Assembly: GCA_035578175.1 (NCBI GenBank)
Contig: JAQMRL010000002.1
Coordinates: forward strand, 136,390,171 to 136,454,170
Reading direction: 5' to 3'
DNA length: 64,000 nucleotides
Source: Catonia carolina
Taxonomy: Eukaryota; Arthropoda; Insecta; Hemiptera; Achilidae
In this document: positions 44,793 through 56,207 of the stretch, piece by piece
Position numbering within the stretch: position 1 is the stretch's first letter
Layout: each line of letters opens with the position of its first letter
The notes under the pieces: model-generated
Seen by the model: only the letters and a program-made list of their open reading frames with translations
What the model was told of the DNA's origin: nothing
Database searches by the model: none
Position numbers and translations under genes: made by a program

Positions 44793-45532
44793 ATCTAAAA
44801 ACTTAATAAATTGTTTTAAAAATAATGAATGGGTTCGCCGAATAAAACATATTTACAAATATCTCTCCTTGATTATAATTGCTTTATACAATTACAATCT
44901 GTAGTTAATTGGAAGAACTGAATCATATTCAATTCATAGGATTACGAAAAGAAAAGCTATTTAGGTAACTTGGTATTTATTAACTGAAAAATCAGTTTTC
45001 GTTTTCGAGAATTTCTTGTAACGTGGAAGAAAATAGATGATAGAAATGCAAAAGTGCGAAAGGTATTAGAAGGCCATGGTTTCCTGTACTGAATTTTGTG
45101 TGCTATTAATCGAGCATTAGATTGATATCTTTTAATGCATAGTTAGAGTATTAGTTTTAGAATAATAAAGAATCATTTGAGTGACGTGAACTCTTTAGAA
45201 TAAGTACATCAAATTACTTCTCCTGAGAATATAGATAATACATTGAGATTTACCAATCTGTATACAAAATTATCTTCTCAGAATATTCAATTGTTACAAA
45301 TATTTACTGAGACCTGTTTGATCGTACGTTCTACAAAATATAAGGTTGGCATGTCCTCAAATGTTACACATACAAAAATTTTCAAAACAAGATCAGTTTT
45401 AATTTAATTTTCAAAACGAATAGTTTTCCATACATTTGTAGTGCCACACGTTGCAGAAATTGTCACATCAAATTAGTACTATATGAAACGAAAAAGAAAT
45501 CATAATATTCACTTCCACCAGACACGAAGATT
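44793..45532. other. No gene recognised; AT-rich
   Basis: Nothing recognised. Confidence 0.5.
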
Positions 45533-45690
45533 TAGGTTTGGAAGGTGAGACTGAAAATTCTTTTTACGCCGCCTGAATCTTACGCACATTAAGGCTAGTG
45601 AAGGGAGGTAGATAAAAACGATCGATGAAAACATACCACATTGAACCGGGAGTCAAACCCGGGACCCCCGGCATAATAGTCCGGTACAAA
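45533..45690 (-). mobile_element. tRNA-derived SINE, family II
   Basis: Minus strand: B-box (GGTTTGACTCCCGG), then TTTTCATCGATCGTTTTTAT, CTACCTCCCTTCA and TTAATGTGCGTAA, as in 27195-27365. The head is 5'-truncated before the A-box. Confidence 0.68.
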
Positions 45691-46794
45691 ATTTTTATTT
45701 TCCTTTTGGGGGTGGGACTGAAACACCTCCCCTCCCTTGGCATGTACCGTCTGTTCTAGTTTTATAAAAAGTGACTAGTACACAATTTTATGGCAAGTAT
45801 TTTAGCGTACGAATTTTTTCTGAATATTATGTTGCTAAAATAATATGTATCATTGTTTTTATTATACTGTACGGTACCTTTTTAGTGAATTGCATTCGAT
45901 TTATTTTTTTTAAAGGATCAAACATAATCACCATGTAAAAGAGTTTAATATTCCCACCCTACAGATACAAGTAATCATGTACGTAAAAAGCGCGGGTGTA
46001 ATTGCTAGTTTAATCTATTACTTACCTTCGATCCACCTAGCCTATTATTGCTACTACGTAAATCAAAAACATTATTTTAATATAATTAATTCACAACTAT
46101 AATCAAATCAACGTCCAATGACCGCCCAAAAATATTTTTCTCACGAGTTTTAAAATAATAATTTCGTCATGATCTTCTTTCCTTCTTCTTATATTTTTTC
46201 TCTGTACACAGTTTTAAAATCCGTATTTGAATTTATAATAGACTCGAGTCACTTACTAGATTCTGTGAAGTGATTTCTTTCCTTCTTTTATTTCTCAATC
46301 ATTATTTTTATTTTCTAGTATTTTAATGGTGTATAATCTAGTAAGTATAGGGCTACCATTATAACCTATCATTCAATAATACGATATCGGTCGTGCATAT
46401 CGTCCAATAATCATAACGTAGAAAGTATACATCTATAAAGATCATATGGACCGATATATTTGCTCTTTGTTTTTGGTCCTCATGAAATCTTTAATAAGTA
46501 AGCCTATTATATTTATAAATAAATTTTATGGGTAATTATTTTAAAATACTATTCAAATAACACGTAAATCAATTTATCAGTTGTACTGGAATATTATGAA
46601 TCTTTTTGTTAGATCCATCCTAAAAAAATAAAAGTTGTATTTTAGAATTTTAAAGATCGTAGGTTATCATATTATGTTTTCTACAAACCTAGGGTATAAC
46701 AGAAGAAACCCAGGACATAACGATTTTTTTTTATCGAGGCGCCGAGAAAAACTCATGTTCACTCCCTCACGATGGAGGAAGTAGTTTACAACGT
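45691..46794. other. No gene recognised
   Basis: AT-rich, with a G/C-run patch at 45705-45745 (GGGGGTGGG, CCTCCCCTCCC). No coding match. Confidence 0.45.
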
Positions 46795-47187
46795 TTTAAT
46801 TTCTTACAGTTAAGAATTTCAATTTTTATTATTGCAATACGTTTTTTAATAAGTCACTAATGTAAACTAGTGAAATATATGAATGAATACTACAGCAAAA
46901 CATAATTTTATTCTGGTCTAATAACGCACTTTACAGATAACAACATAAGTTAGCACTTTACTCCAATTTATTTCAGAAAAACCTTAAGTAAAAATTTTCA
47001 TTTTTTAAACAAGCTTATCTTTAAAAATAAAAGTTTATGTTTTTTATTAAACTGGGTAGCCTTCTGAAGAAATTATATTTTTTAATATTATTTTTGTATT
47101 GAAACGTAGTCAATTATACCAGTTTTTAAATGTTTCCAGAAGTTAGTTTTTTTGACTAGTGGGCTTTCTGAAATGACCAATTCATTT
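46795..47187 (-). mobile_element. MITE, copy 2, truncated
   Basis: Inverted relative to 21541-21900. Shared blocks are GGGCTTTCTGAAATGACC at the outer end, ACGTAGT.AATTA.ACCAGT, CTCCAATTTATTT..AAAAACCT and TTAAGAATTTCAATTTTTAT. It stops at about 46795, so only about half the element remains. A SINE is inserted at its outer end. Confidence 0.75.
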
Positions 47188-47195
47188 ATGAGTTG

Positions 47196-47591
47196 TTGTT
47201 GTTTAGGTCATCAGCCAAAAGGCTGCTTTGAACCTGTAGAGGTTTTACTAAGTAAAACGAGGAGTGAGGTGGTTTACCATGCCTTCCTCACTGAATGGAA
47301 GAGTACGCTTATCAGCATGCCGGGCCCTCTGAAAAGCACATATTTTCCACTCTGCGAATGACACCTTCACTTCATTCACCACAGAGTCTGGCTGTATAAT
47401 GTAATTCATTACTCTCCGAGGAAATAACTCTGATGAGTGTCTTTTACATCTCTACCTCTTCTATTCTTAAATGATTCAGTCATTTAATTGGCTGACCATG
47501 TGATAAGAAACAGAACTATTTATTTTAGCCCTGCAACGAACAAATTGAATGTAAATAATTTGACACTCCACCTGTCTGTTATGGGCAGAAC
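47196..47591 (-). mobile_element. SINE with CAA-type tail (family V), copy C, with 10-bp TSD
   Basis: Complete from the head (complement of TGCCCATAACAGACAGG at 47591) to a TTGTTGTTG-complement tail. TTATGAGTTG is duplicated at 47186-47195 and 47592-47601, which supports retroposition. The 69-residue frame inside has no biological meaning. Confidence 0.9.
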
Positions 47592-47601
47592 TTATGAGTT
47601 G

Positions 47602-49394
47602 CAAGTAAGATTAAAAGAATTCTATTTGCTAAACGAACAGATTGCATAAATATTGCTACTAAAAAATAAAGAGTTTAAAAGATCACTACAAGCTGCGTTT
47701 AAAAGTTCCCGTTAACTTTTGTATATGACTAAGTTATAGTTTTCTCATCAATTTTTGGATAGAACTAAACAATATTTTATATTATTTTGATGAAAATACT
47801 TTTCTATCACTATGATGATAATTTTTAGTTTATTATTTAAAAAAAGTTCTCAAGATTCTTGTTTTGTATCATTTCGTTTAATCGTGACTTATTTTTTATT
47901 CTACTTTTTTATCTGATAATTTAATCATTAGTAGTTGCCGCTAGTTATAATATTTTATGTTTTCCTTATTTTTTCTTTCCTTTTTGCCAGATATAATAAA
48001 TAATTTCGTGTAACTAATGCCGTATTATTGTATAACTTGCTACTGGGCAATTACGACGAATAAAATACGATGACGGTATCTTCTAAAAAAGAAGAATCAC
48101 GCATTTTCTTTGAATGAATAAAAAATGAATGAATATTCCTTATATTTCTTCCGCCCTCTATACACCATTAAATGTTTAGTTATAATAATTTATACACAGA
48201 CTTACTGTGTTTATATATTAATTTTGGAATTTATTAATTCGGGAGTATTATAATTAAAACTTTACGATAAATATTTTGTAAGTTTCCGTAATTTTATAAA
48301 AATCGTGATAGCATATTTGACTTGTAACTTGAAAATCCTCGATTAAGTTCTTCAGTTGATTCTGAAAGTACACCAATGTTATTGTACTTTAAGTTTCCAA
48401 TAATATGTAGCTTCAAATAATGGTAGAATTTGTGTGACTTTAAATTTTAATGAATTTAAAGAAATATACAGTTACTACAAATTAATTTAAAAGAAGTTAA
48501 TTATTTTTGACCTTCCAATGTCCCTTACACACAATATAACCTACGGAAAAAATAAGTATTAATTTTGAATCGAACTTGACGTGTAAAAGTAGGTACTATT
48601 TATCTACACAACAAATCGGCGATTAACAGGCTCTCACTGCATTTTCTTAGCTTTACCCTATTCTTATCTCATAAATAGCCGTATCTTTTAGGGCTAACAA
48701 CTACTTCACCTTTTCTTTCTGGGGTATATCATAGAACCCATCAGTGGTAAGTACCAGAGAAAGTTTGTTCTTAAGACCGGGACAACAAGAAGTTCTTGCC
48801 ATGTCTTTTCGTCTTTGCCAACAATTTAATTTTTTTTTGTAACTGCATTCAGGAGATTCCATAGGGGAGTATAGGACATGTCAAGAGAAAACTGATTAGT
48901 TACAATTTTAACATACAATAAATTCATTTCTTACCAATATTTAGTACCACTACTATCTTGCTTACTTCAATAAGCATGTCATCAACCCATTTATGTCAAA
49001 TAATACACAATATTTGTCTCGACGTTTAATTAGAAGTTATATATTTTTCGACCAAAAACTATTTAGAAAGGAATTCATGATACTGTAAAATTTTTCATCA
49101 ATCAAGTATATTTTTAATTTTTTTTAAAACAAATTTAAATTGCCGCAATGTTTTAAAGATTGAGACAATTTATTGATGTATTTTCTACATGCAAAAATCA
49201 GTTTTTGTTCAATTTAGTGTTGTGATTAGGAAAATAGTAATAATAATTATGTTTCTTGTGTTGTGGTTGTGAACATTTAAATTCTGTAAAAAGGTATTTT
49301 GCTTATGTATAAATTATCACTTGAAAGATGTATAAAGAAGGAACTTTAAGCAATTGAAGCTATTTTTAAACTGTGATCTGCATGATGTTTATAC
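47602..49394. other. No gene recognised; AT-rich
   Basis: The patch 48600-48830 is slightly less AT-rich; the minus strand reads KLSLVLTTDGFYDIPQKEK there, without a family match. Confidence 0.42.
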
Positions 49395-49790
49395 TATTTT
49401 TCAAAGTTGATGAGCTCTGAACATTCGCATTGCCCCTGCCCACTTCATAGCTAGGCAATGACTTGCTAGAACGTTACCAATTGTTGCTTTCGTAGCTCTG
49501 TTATATATTTCGTCAGCCTCTTTTTTTTGGTATTTTGATAACTTATAACTTATGAACTTACAACCAGCTGATTGTACTATAAAGTATTAAATGTTAACGC
49601 GCTCTATAATCGACGTGTTCAGTACGAGATGCAAGACACGAGTGAACTACTGTGGCTCTTTTACGCATGCGCGTATTGTTTATCAGGCTGATACATTCGT
49701 ACAATCTGACAACGCTGGTAAACGTTCTGATTGATCTAAACGCGTGGAACAGCAGAGTTTTCAACGGTGAAAAGCATTATAGTGAAATAA
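49395..49790 (-). repeat. Two-copy dispersed repeat with a conserved short frame, copy 2
   Basis: GATGAGCTCTGAAC, CGCATTGCCCC, GTAGCTCTGTTATATATTTC and TACAATCTGACAACGCTGG blocks match 35650-35880 in the same order. About 130 bases at 49540-49690 are inserted relative to copy 1. The frame is shifted and degenerate. Confidence 0.62.
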
Positions 49791-50164
49791 TGTTGAAGAT
49801 CCTTCGAGAAAACTCCCCATTTTTGTTTGTGGGCGTGTTTTTAGATAGTTGCACGGTTACTTTACTAGTTCACGGTTCTAGTATAGTACCGTGGATAGTT
49901 GTTCATGTTGCGCAGAGAGGAAGGTGTGTGGGAGTGAGGCGGCGCGTATTCAAGAGGAGTGGGGAGAGTTTTTATTAGAACGTCCTTTCTTTAATTAGGA
50001 TTTTCTTTCATTTTAAGACAATACTAGAAAGATTACTATACTCAACTGTTGTAGGGCTATGTACCTTCTTGCCAGTCGTAATTATTTTCTGTTTAGTTAC
50101 AATTCAGTTGGAATGAATGGTTGCATTTTTACTTTTTTCTAAATGTGTTTTTTATACCAAAAGT
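49791..50164. other. No supported gene
   Basis: The 108-residue plus frame ending at 49978 starts inside the repeat at 49395-49790 and has no known motif. The remainder is T-rich. Confidence 0.4.
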
Positions 50165-50297
50165 CGCCAGAAACTACAAACCTACAGGAAGAAGAGATAT
50201 AGGACGACCGAGGAACAGATGGGTACCGGAACAGGTTCAAGAAACCTAATCCTTGGAAGTGAAGAAGAAGAAGAAGAAGAAGAAGAAGAAGAAGAAT
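50165..50297 (+). mobile_element. LINE 3' terminus with (GAA)n tail
   Basis: In one frame the plus strand reads KPTGRRDIGRPRNRWVPEQV then a stop, the closing GRRD.GRPR.RW motif of the insect LINE also seen at 27470. It is followed by about 12 GAA units (50260-50297). This shows that the LINE tail is GAA-type and not poly(A). Confidence 0.85.
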
Positions 50298-50393
50298 ATT
50301 CCCGTATCCTTAAAATTAAAATAAAAACAGTTTCAATTAAAGAATTGTCACCGGATGGCGACATTAAGTGGCGATTTAAAACCTTTAATTTTC

Positions 50394-50416
50394 GGTGGCC
50401 CTGAAAAGGGCCGTTT
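50394..50416 (-). terminator. Histone-mRNA-type 3' stem-loop
   Basis: The minus strand reads AAAC, GGCCCTTTTCAGGGCC, ACC. The 16 bases fit the metazoan histone 3' consensus GGCYCTTTTCAGRGCC exactly (6-bp stem, 4-base loop), including the A-rich 5' and ACC 3' flanks. It lies about 420 bases after the predicted LTR start site. No histone frame ends before it. It may form the LTR transcript's 3' end; ATTAAA about 10 bases beyond is an alternative poly(A) signal. Confidence 0.72.
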
Positions 50417-50814
50417 AAGCGGTGATCGTCTTGATGGGAAGCGTCGGTCGTAGTCGTTGTGGCGGTCGAGGAGCTGGGCGACACGGCGTGTCGTCATCCT
50501 GCGGAGACATCATCTTCTTTCCTCGTTGTAGTGCGTCGATAGCTGCTAGTCGGATCCGGTGGGCGTAAGGCTCAGTCGAGGGACTGCTGTGGGTATCGCT
50601 CGCGTGAGCGGGCGATGACGGTCCGGTCGACGGCTTACGGTGACGGGTCGGTGAGCGGAAGCATCATCTTCTCTCTTGTGGGGTCGTCGATTAGTCTTCG
50701 CTGGAGTTCTGTAGCCGTGCTGCCGATGGTGGATGTCTTGTCTGCTGTCTGAATTGGAATTGAATCTCTCTGTGTCTGGATCGGAATTGAATTTCTCTGT
50801 GTCTGGATCGGAAT

Positions 50815-50847
50815 TGAATCTTGGCTCAGTGGAGCGCTCTTTTTATA
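50815..50847 (-). promoter_or_regulatory. LTR core promoter: TATA box and initiator
   Basis: On the minus strand TATAAAAAG (50847-50839) lies 32 bases upstream of the A of a TTCAATT initiator (50815), the standard spacing for RNA polymerase II. Confidence 0.68.
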
Positions 50848-51032
50848 GTCGCCAGGAGCGCTGTGGTAGAGGGCGGTTACTGGCTCGGCCTTGATGACAA
50901 AGTATTCTGTCAGTACGCAGCCGAAAGGTTTGTCGGTACGCCACTAAAGGACCTACTGCGCCGACAAGGGCCGGGAAAAGTATTGAAGGCGGGAAACATA
51001 GTAAATGATTAATTAGAAGGGGTGGGATGACA

Positions 51033-52943
51033 GAATTATAGTTTAAAAAATCAGCAGTCGCGGGACTGACCGACAGAAGCGACCGCTTAATTAATTAAGC
51101 TAACAAATTAAATAAAAGAGATTTTCGTAAATTAATTAATGGAATTGTTGATAGCCTAGCGTGACGTGACGGTAAACCAAAGATTTTTCCCGTGCAAAAA
51201 ACACAGTCCAGAGACGCCAAAAGGAGTAGTCACTTCAAAACCAGGTCTCCTTTAGGAAAATTAATGTACTGGCCTATGACTGCATATTTCCTTAGCCTCC
51301 CAATACATTTATTAGGGCATATTTTTTTAAATATCACTTTGAACAATTATTACCATGTTTCGGTAATGTCTAATGTTGCTTTTCAATCTTATAATATTTA
51401 AATAAAAATGTAAGATTAATAATATTGCTAAGACTTCAAAACTCATATTGTATATTTTTACTTGATAAGAGATAAATAGAGTGAATCATTGAACAAAAAG
51501 AAATGGAGAAAAAATGAGAATCGTACATCTGTTTTTGAGGTGTTAAAGAAAAAGTGGAAAATTCATGCAGGAAGAAGAAAAAGGACATGGAATGATTTTT
51601 TTCTCCGAGAGAAAAAAGAATAGAAAGTATGAGAGAAAGAAGGTTATGACAAAGAACATTGCTTGAAATTTTTCTTACTTCATAACTTTTTACTCAAACT
51701 TTTTGAAGATTCGTCAGTTGGTTGGGTGGAAGAAGTTTCGTTCAAGGAAAGAGCTTGAAGGGGTGTTTGATAGAAATTATTATAAAAAAAACTTATTTTT
51801 AAAAAAGTTTTGTGACTTAACGGCGTTCTACATAGTTAAATTTTTGCAGCGATTGAGTTATTCTACGTAACCTTACTTTTTATTCTTATTTTTTTTAATA
51901 TAAACGATTCGTTATCTAAATATTAATAAACGTTTCTCATAGAAAGTATTTACTTAAAATTACTAAACAAAATTTGTATTTTTCTGGTGTATTTCAGTAA
52001 TTCTTTTAGGTTTAGACTTTTGGTAATATCACGAGCAACCTTAGACATAAAACACCAAAATTAACAACTGATTTACTGATATTAAATAAGTAGCCAAAAA
52101 GTCAAATGTTTAGACCTTTTTTGGACATACTTTTTTGAAATTTAAGTGAAACAACTTTCAAAAAATTTAGAGTTCATTTAGGGCCTACTTATCTTATATT
52201 TCATAATTTAAAAAAATATTTTATAACGGAAGACAAGAGATAAGATTTGGATTTTTGTCTTTTTCAGCATACGTTGCAATTGTCACTTAGTTTCTGATCA
52301 TTTTCGTAAAATCTAGTTTTACAAGCTCACTGAGAATACTTCAGATCTTAAAAGTATTCTTTATCTCTAAAACTCTGATTGAGTGATGTTAACGTGATCA
52401 GACGTCCCGCTTAATAAGGAAATAAGTCCTGCTGTCTCAACGATTTCTTGTGGAACGCCCAATTTTCCTGCTTTGAAGGAATATTTTACTTATAAATCTG
52501 TTTTATGAACAAAAAATATTGTTACATTGAAGTTGAGCCTAATAGGCATAAAAGTAATTTGGACTTTCTAGGACTTTAACGTTAGAATTTCTCCAGCATT
52601 TTTAAAACAGATAAATTTAAGTGTAAAGTATGAAAATCAATGTTGACTTTTCCAAAAAATTTCCAATAAGTTTCGTTTGATACAAATGAGTTGTTATTAA
52701 CCTAGCCATTACTGTGAGTTTTGGTGCAAAAATGAGTGGGTTAGGCCTATATCGTGTAGTAATAATTCGCAGATACTTTTTCTTCACTTTGTTTTTTTTT
52801 ACACTATTGTTTCTCTTATTTTCAAGATTATATACATAGGTACTTGTTTTTCAAATGACTAATGAATAAATCCAATCAAACAAGAAATCAACTTTAGATT
52901 GTTACAAAAGTTTGTTTATTGATTTAGCGTACATTTGTAATCC
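51033..52943. other. No gene recognised; AT-rich
   Basis: 51033-51110 keeps a little GC (AGCAGTCGCGGGACTGACC) but nothing recognisable. Confidence 0.48.
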
Positions 52944-52946
52944 TAA

Positions 52947-53368
52947 AGGCATATTCTCACGACGCTAGTTTACTAGCTGCTAGTAGAACGAGCAACTAGC
53001 AGCTAGTTTAGTTAAAGCGCTAGTACTCACTAGCGCGTTAGTAGGGAAGAAAGGTCACGTGATTGACTTGTGCTAGTAAACTAGCTTAGTGTGAGCGTTT
53101 GGAAACGTTGCTAGACTAGCGCTAGTAGGCGAGAAAAGGTCACTTGAATAACTGGCGCTAGTAAACTAGCTCGGTGTGAATGTTTGTAAACGTTGCTAGT
53201 TGCTAGTGAGCTGTACTTTGTACAGCAATACACGACCCAACTCACATGTCTGTGTTTTCAGAGCACTGGCAATAATTAACTAGCTCCGTGGTAACCGTCA
53301 CTGACGCGCTAGTAGGTCCTGTATACTAGTACTAGGAGCTAGTAAACTAGCGTCGTGGGAATATGCCT
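52947..53368. mobile_element. PIF/Harbinger-like MITE packed with CTAG motifs
   Basis: TAA is duplicated at 52944-52946 and 53369-53371, the 3-bp target of PIF/Harbinger. The ends are inverted: AGGCATATTCTCACGACG continuing CTAGTTTACTAGCT on the left, and AGGCATATTCCCACGACG continuing CTAGTTTACTAGCT inward from the right. About 40 bp match with three mismatches. Inside, GCTAGTAAACTAGC-like palindromes and CTAG recur throughout, in both orientations. No coding frame. Confidence 0.9.
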
Positions 53369-53371
53369 TAA

Positions 53372-54486
53372 CACTTCTGCCTGCCCCCAATTACGTTTTT
53401 TCAAAAAGTGTCCCGTTATAGAGCTGACTATATTGATAATTTAAATCTATGTGTTTATTGTTGTATACTAATTAGATAAATTTGTTAGACATGGGGGTAT
53501 AAAAAAATCGATCAATTTCTGTTCACGGTGGAACTAAAGAGCGGAAATTATGTAGTCTCAAAGATGTACAATTTCTTTACAATCTCTTTTGTATCTGTAC
53601 GTTAAATTTTTCAGATAAGTGATGAGGAAAACGACACTTAAGAAGTCGTAAAACCTCGGCATTGTCGATAAGACAGTTTGTCTAAAAAAGTGTTCTCAGC
53701 AGTTTTTCAAACTCTAGTAAGAATTTTTATTAGTAAGAACTTATAAAAAAAGTAAAGAAGTTTTATTTATATTCTTATTTTTAATTAAAAGATTTATTTA
53801 CTCGTCTGATTGAAACTATTTATAAAATTTAAACTTTAAATTTTTTCCAACATTTTGTAATAAATTACACCAATTTAGATTACGACTGTATTCAAATTTG
53901 GCAGATTTGTTAGTTAAATCGTTAGAGGAATATTTTTACTGAATAATAATATAGTGAATGTTAATTAGCTAAATATGTTTGGTAAAAAGGAAGTGGATGT
54001 TTGTTCGCTTGGTTTTTTTATTCAATCTCGTGTACGAATTTATTTAATCTTTAAGTCACAATTACTTTTACATAAAAATAATACAGTATTATTAATTTAA
54101 TTTATTCTTTTTTTAAATTTTTATTTTTATGCAGTTTAATCAGGTTCCTATTTTTAAATAAGTTCTTTAAAAAATATTTTAGCTATAAGTATTAACCTTA
54201 ACAATCATTCTTCGGTTTAAAGTATTGATTCTAGTATACTATTCGGTTGGTGGCAGGCATGAAAGTGGTACTTCTTATTCCATTCAGTCGAGAAGCTGAG
54301 GAGTTCATTTACGCTCTGAGGATGCAACTCTCAGAAGTGTTTGTGTGCAAAGATAGCCGGATCCTGCTCGAGCTGCTGTGATTTTTCAGAAAATGGAATA
54401 TCTAGATTGCGTTTGTCTTCGCAGCCCTCTTGAACTAACGTCTTATGAATTAGTATAAATAAACAAGGGCTGAATGTTGTGGGGTG
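53372..54486. other. No supported gene; a short orphan frame
   Basis: At 54259-54381 an ATG-started 40-codon frame (MKVVLLIPFSREAEEFIYAL, then RMQLSEVFVCKDSRILLELL) has near-50% GC, high for this window. It has no relatives that I recognise. Confidence 0.35.
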
Positions 54487-54800
54487 GCGTAACTTTAACA
54501 AAGGATTTAGTATTGTATCAATTATGGATTTACATTATATGGGCTGCACTCCTGAGGACAAGATCAGAAGTGATGTTATAAGATATGAATTGCAAATATT
54601 TAGCCTGTAGAAGAAGGTCAATGAGTCCAGAATCATCTGGAGTAGTCATCTGGAACGCTTGAAGGGAAGCCGTTTGTCTAGATTGGCAATGAATTACAAG
54701 CCAAATAGTCGAAGGGGTGTTGGTCTTCCAAAGAGAAGGTGGTTTCCGGAATAGGGATCACAGCCTAATTCACAAGAAGTGAAGAAGAAAAAGACTTTAT
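54487..54800 (+). pseudogene. LINE ORF2 C-terminus with GAA-type tail
   Basis: Plus strand: GCTPEDKIRSDVIRYELQIF, a stop, KKVNESRIIWSSHLERLK, AMNYKPNSRRGVGLPKRRW, then GAAGTGAAGAAGAAAAAG. The order RIR..VIR.EL / I..W..HL.R / P..RR..G.P..RW is the LINE C-terminal signature. One stop and drift throughout. Confidence 0.8.
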
Positions 54801-54870
54801 GTGGGCATTTGGGAACTGCCTTCTTAATTTTCTTAAGGTGTTCTATCTTCTGTGAACGTTGGCTAGCACC

Positions 54871-55562
54871 AGGGACGTAGCCAAAGGGAAAGGGTTTTGA
54901 GGGTCCGGACCCCTTCGGGTTTTTTTTAGTACGAAGCTTGATTTTGTTTGTAACTAGTAACATTAACTTTAAACAACATTGAATATATTATAATGTTGAT
55001 ACAAAATGTATACTCTTGTAATTACTTTAATAGCGTGAGGGAGGTAAAATATGATGGCAAAAGCGTCACGTTAATCAAATATCAATTTTGCATACGGAAG
55101 AATAAAATGAGCTTACGGCATGATACGGTATATTGAGTAGTAATATAAATTAAAATGTTCAAAACAGTTTTGTAAAGAACTCAAAACTACACCAATGTTA
55201 TCACCTCACGTAAAATACCAATTTTTTGAATTCATAACAAAAATTACAAATTGTGTTTTATGTTCTGTGAATTAATTTGTTACCTAATTACGTTTCGGTT
55301 GTATTATTTCAATTATTGACCATTCGACAACTTCATTACAAAATAGTTTATTATTTTTGTACTTTTATATTTCTTAAAAATTCAATGGAAACTAGTACCT
55401 AAATTTAAAAAATTTATAGCCTATGTATTTTTAAGTTAAAGATACGATAAAAACCGTGTTTTCGGGGTCAAATTTTCAAAACATTTCCGGAGGGCAAGCC
55501 CCCCAGACCCCCTATGCCAGTACATGGCAGACCCCCTTTACAAAATCCTGGCTACGTCACTG
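54871..55562. mobile_element. hAT-like MITE with 8-bp TSD
   Basis: CTAGCACC is duplicated at 54863-54870 and 55563-55570. The ends are (C)AGGGACGTAGCCA on the left and CAGTGACGTAGCCAGGATTT inward from the right, the CAG-type hAT end. The base C at 54870 can be counted to either TSD or TIR. Subterminal G-runs (GGGGGTCTG.GGGGCTTGCC near 55480-55510) are typical of a widespread invertebrate repeat as I remember it. No frame inside. Confidence 0.85.
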
Positions 55563-55621
55563 CTAGCACCAAGGTCACTTGAATTTCGACGACTGCCTGT
55601 CAAAGAAAGGTAACTAAACTC

Positions 55622-55722
55622 ACCTATTCCAGTCCAGTAGGTTCCTTAACAATGATATCCAACATCGGCCCGGACCACACTTACCCACCATCTTTCCCTG
55701 CATGATCATTTTCAACATTTTA
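55622..55722 (-). pseudogene. LINE ORF2 C-terminal remnant
   Basis: Minus strand: KMLKMIMQGKMVGKCGPGRC, WISLLRNLLDWNR, then a stop. It matches the 'L.LI.QGKI.GK...GRR..SWLRNLRDW' block of 32875-33118. Confidence 0.72.
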
Positions 55723-55766
55723 TATTTTTTCCTCTCATCGCATAACTAAAGTATCCAGTATTTTAG

Positions 55767-55887
55767 GTTTCACGATATGCGTTCAACAATACTGTGGTCC
55801 TACCTTGGTGGATCATATTTCCGCAAGGAAATATATTTTTCAGAATGTTTCTCCAATAATTTTGTGGGAAATGAAGAAACTGAGCAG
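55767..55887 (+). CDS. Candidate internal exon (121 nt)
   Basis: Follows CAGTATTTTAG and ends GAGCAG before GTAACT. After one entry base it reads FHDMRSTILWSYLGGSYFRK, then EIYFSECFSNNFVGNEETEQ, in phase 0. The frame stays open 24 codons into the would-be intron, which weakens the case. It would be in phase with the open segment at 56208-56433. Protein not recognised; an old transposon gene is a fair alternative. Confidence 0.33.
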
Positions 55888-56207
55888 GTAACTTTATATG
55901 TTACACTTTCAGATTGCTTAACAGTGGTTTCTGATAGTGCCTCCAAGCAGTTTGCATTTTAGGGAGTGACAGGTCCTTGGGGAAGTATAATTAGGGGAAT
56001 TTTTTCACAAAAATCGTTAGGTGACTATGACAAAAGCTCTGTTGTCTTACCACTCCTGTTGTAACCTATAACCTATACAGAGATAAACATTATTAAGGTT
56101 AATATTAGGAAAGATCGACGTTGTTTAGTTCAGTAGAAACAGTTTTTATTATTTTCAATCATTTGCACATTTAACCGATTGTTATATCACTGCAAACTCT
56201 TCGATAA

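Larger units (their letters stand above)
50346..51032 (-). mobile_element. Solo LTR (Ty3/gypsy-type ends) with 4-bp TSD
   Basis: A 687-bp GC-rich island in AT-rich DNA begins TGTCACCGGATG and ends GTGGGATGACA, giving perfect TGTCA/TGACA terminal inverted repeats. GAAT is duplicated on both sides (50342-50345 and 51033-51036). No coding region, primer-binding site or second LTR lies next to it, so it is a solo LTR. The minus strand carries a TATA box, an initiator and a histone-type stem-loop in the order of a transcript, so the LTR is oriented minus. There is no AATAAA on the minus strand; one ATTAAA lies just past the stem-loop. Three 27-28-bp tandem repeats (about 50745-50820) cover the region just after the start site. 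Confidence 0.87.

Noticed and set aside
47152..47361. 69-residue frame at 47.2 kb and the 89-residue frame at 56780-57049
   Set aside because: Both are translations of the CAA-tailed SINE; the same text recurs in each copy because the repeat recurs.
50346..51032. A histone gene ending at the stem-loop
   Set aside because: No histone reading frame (H2A, H2B, H3, H4 or H1) lies upstream of the loop on the minus strand; the unit has LTR ends and a target duplication instead.
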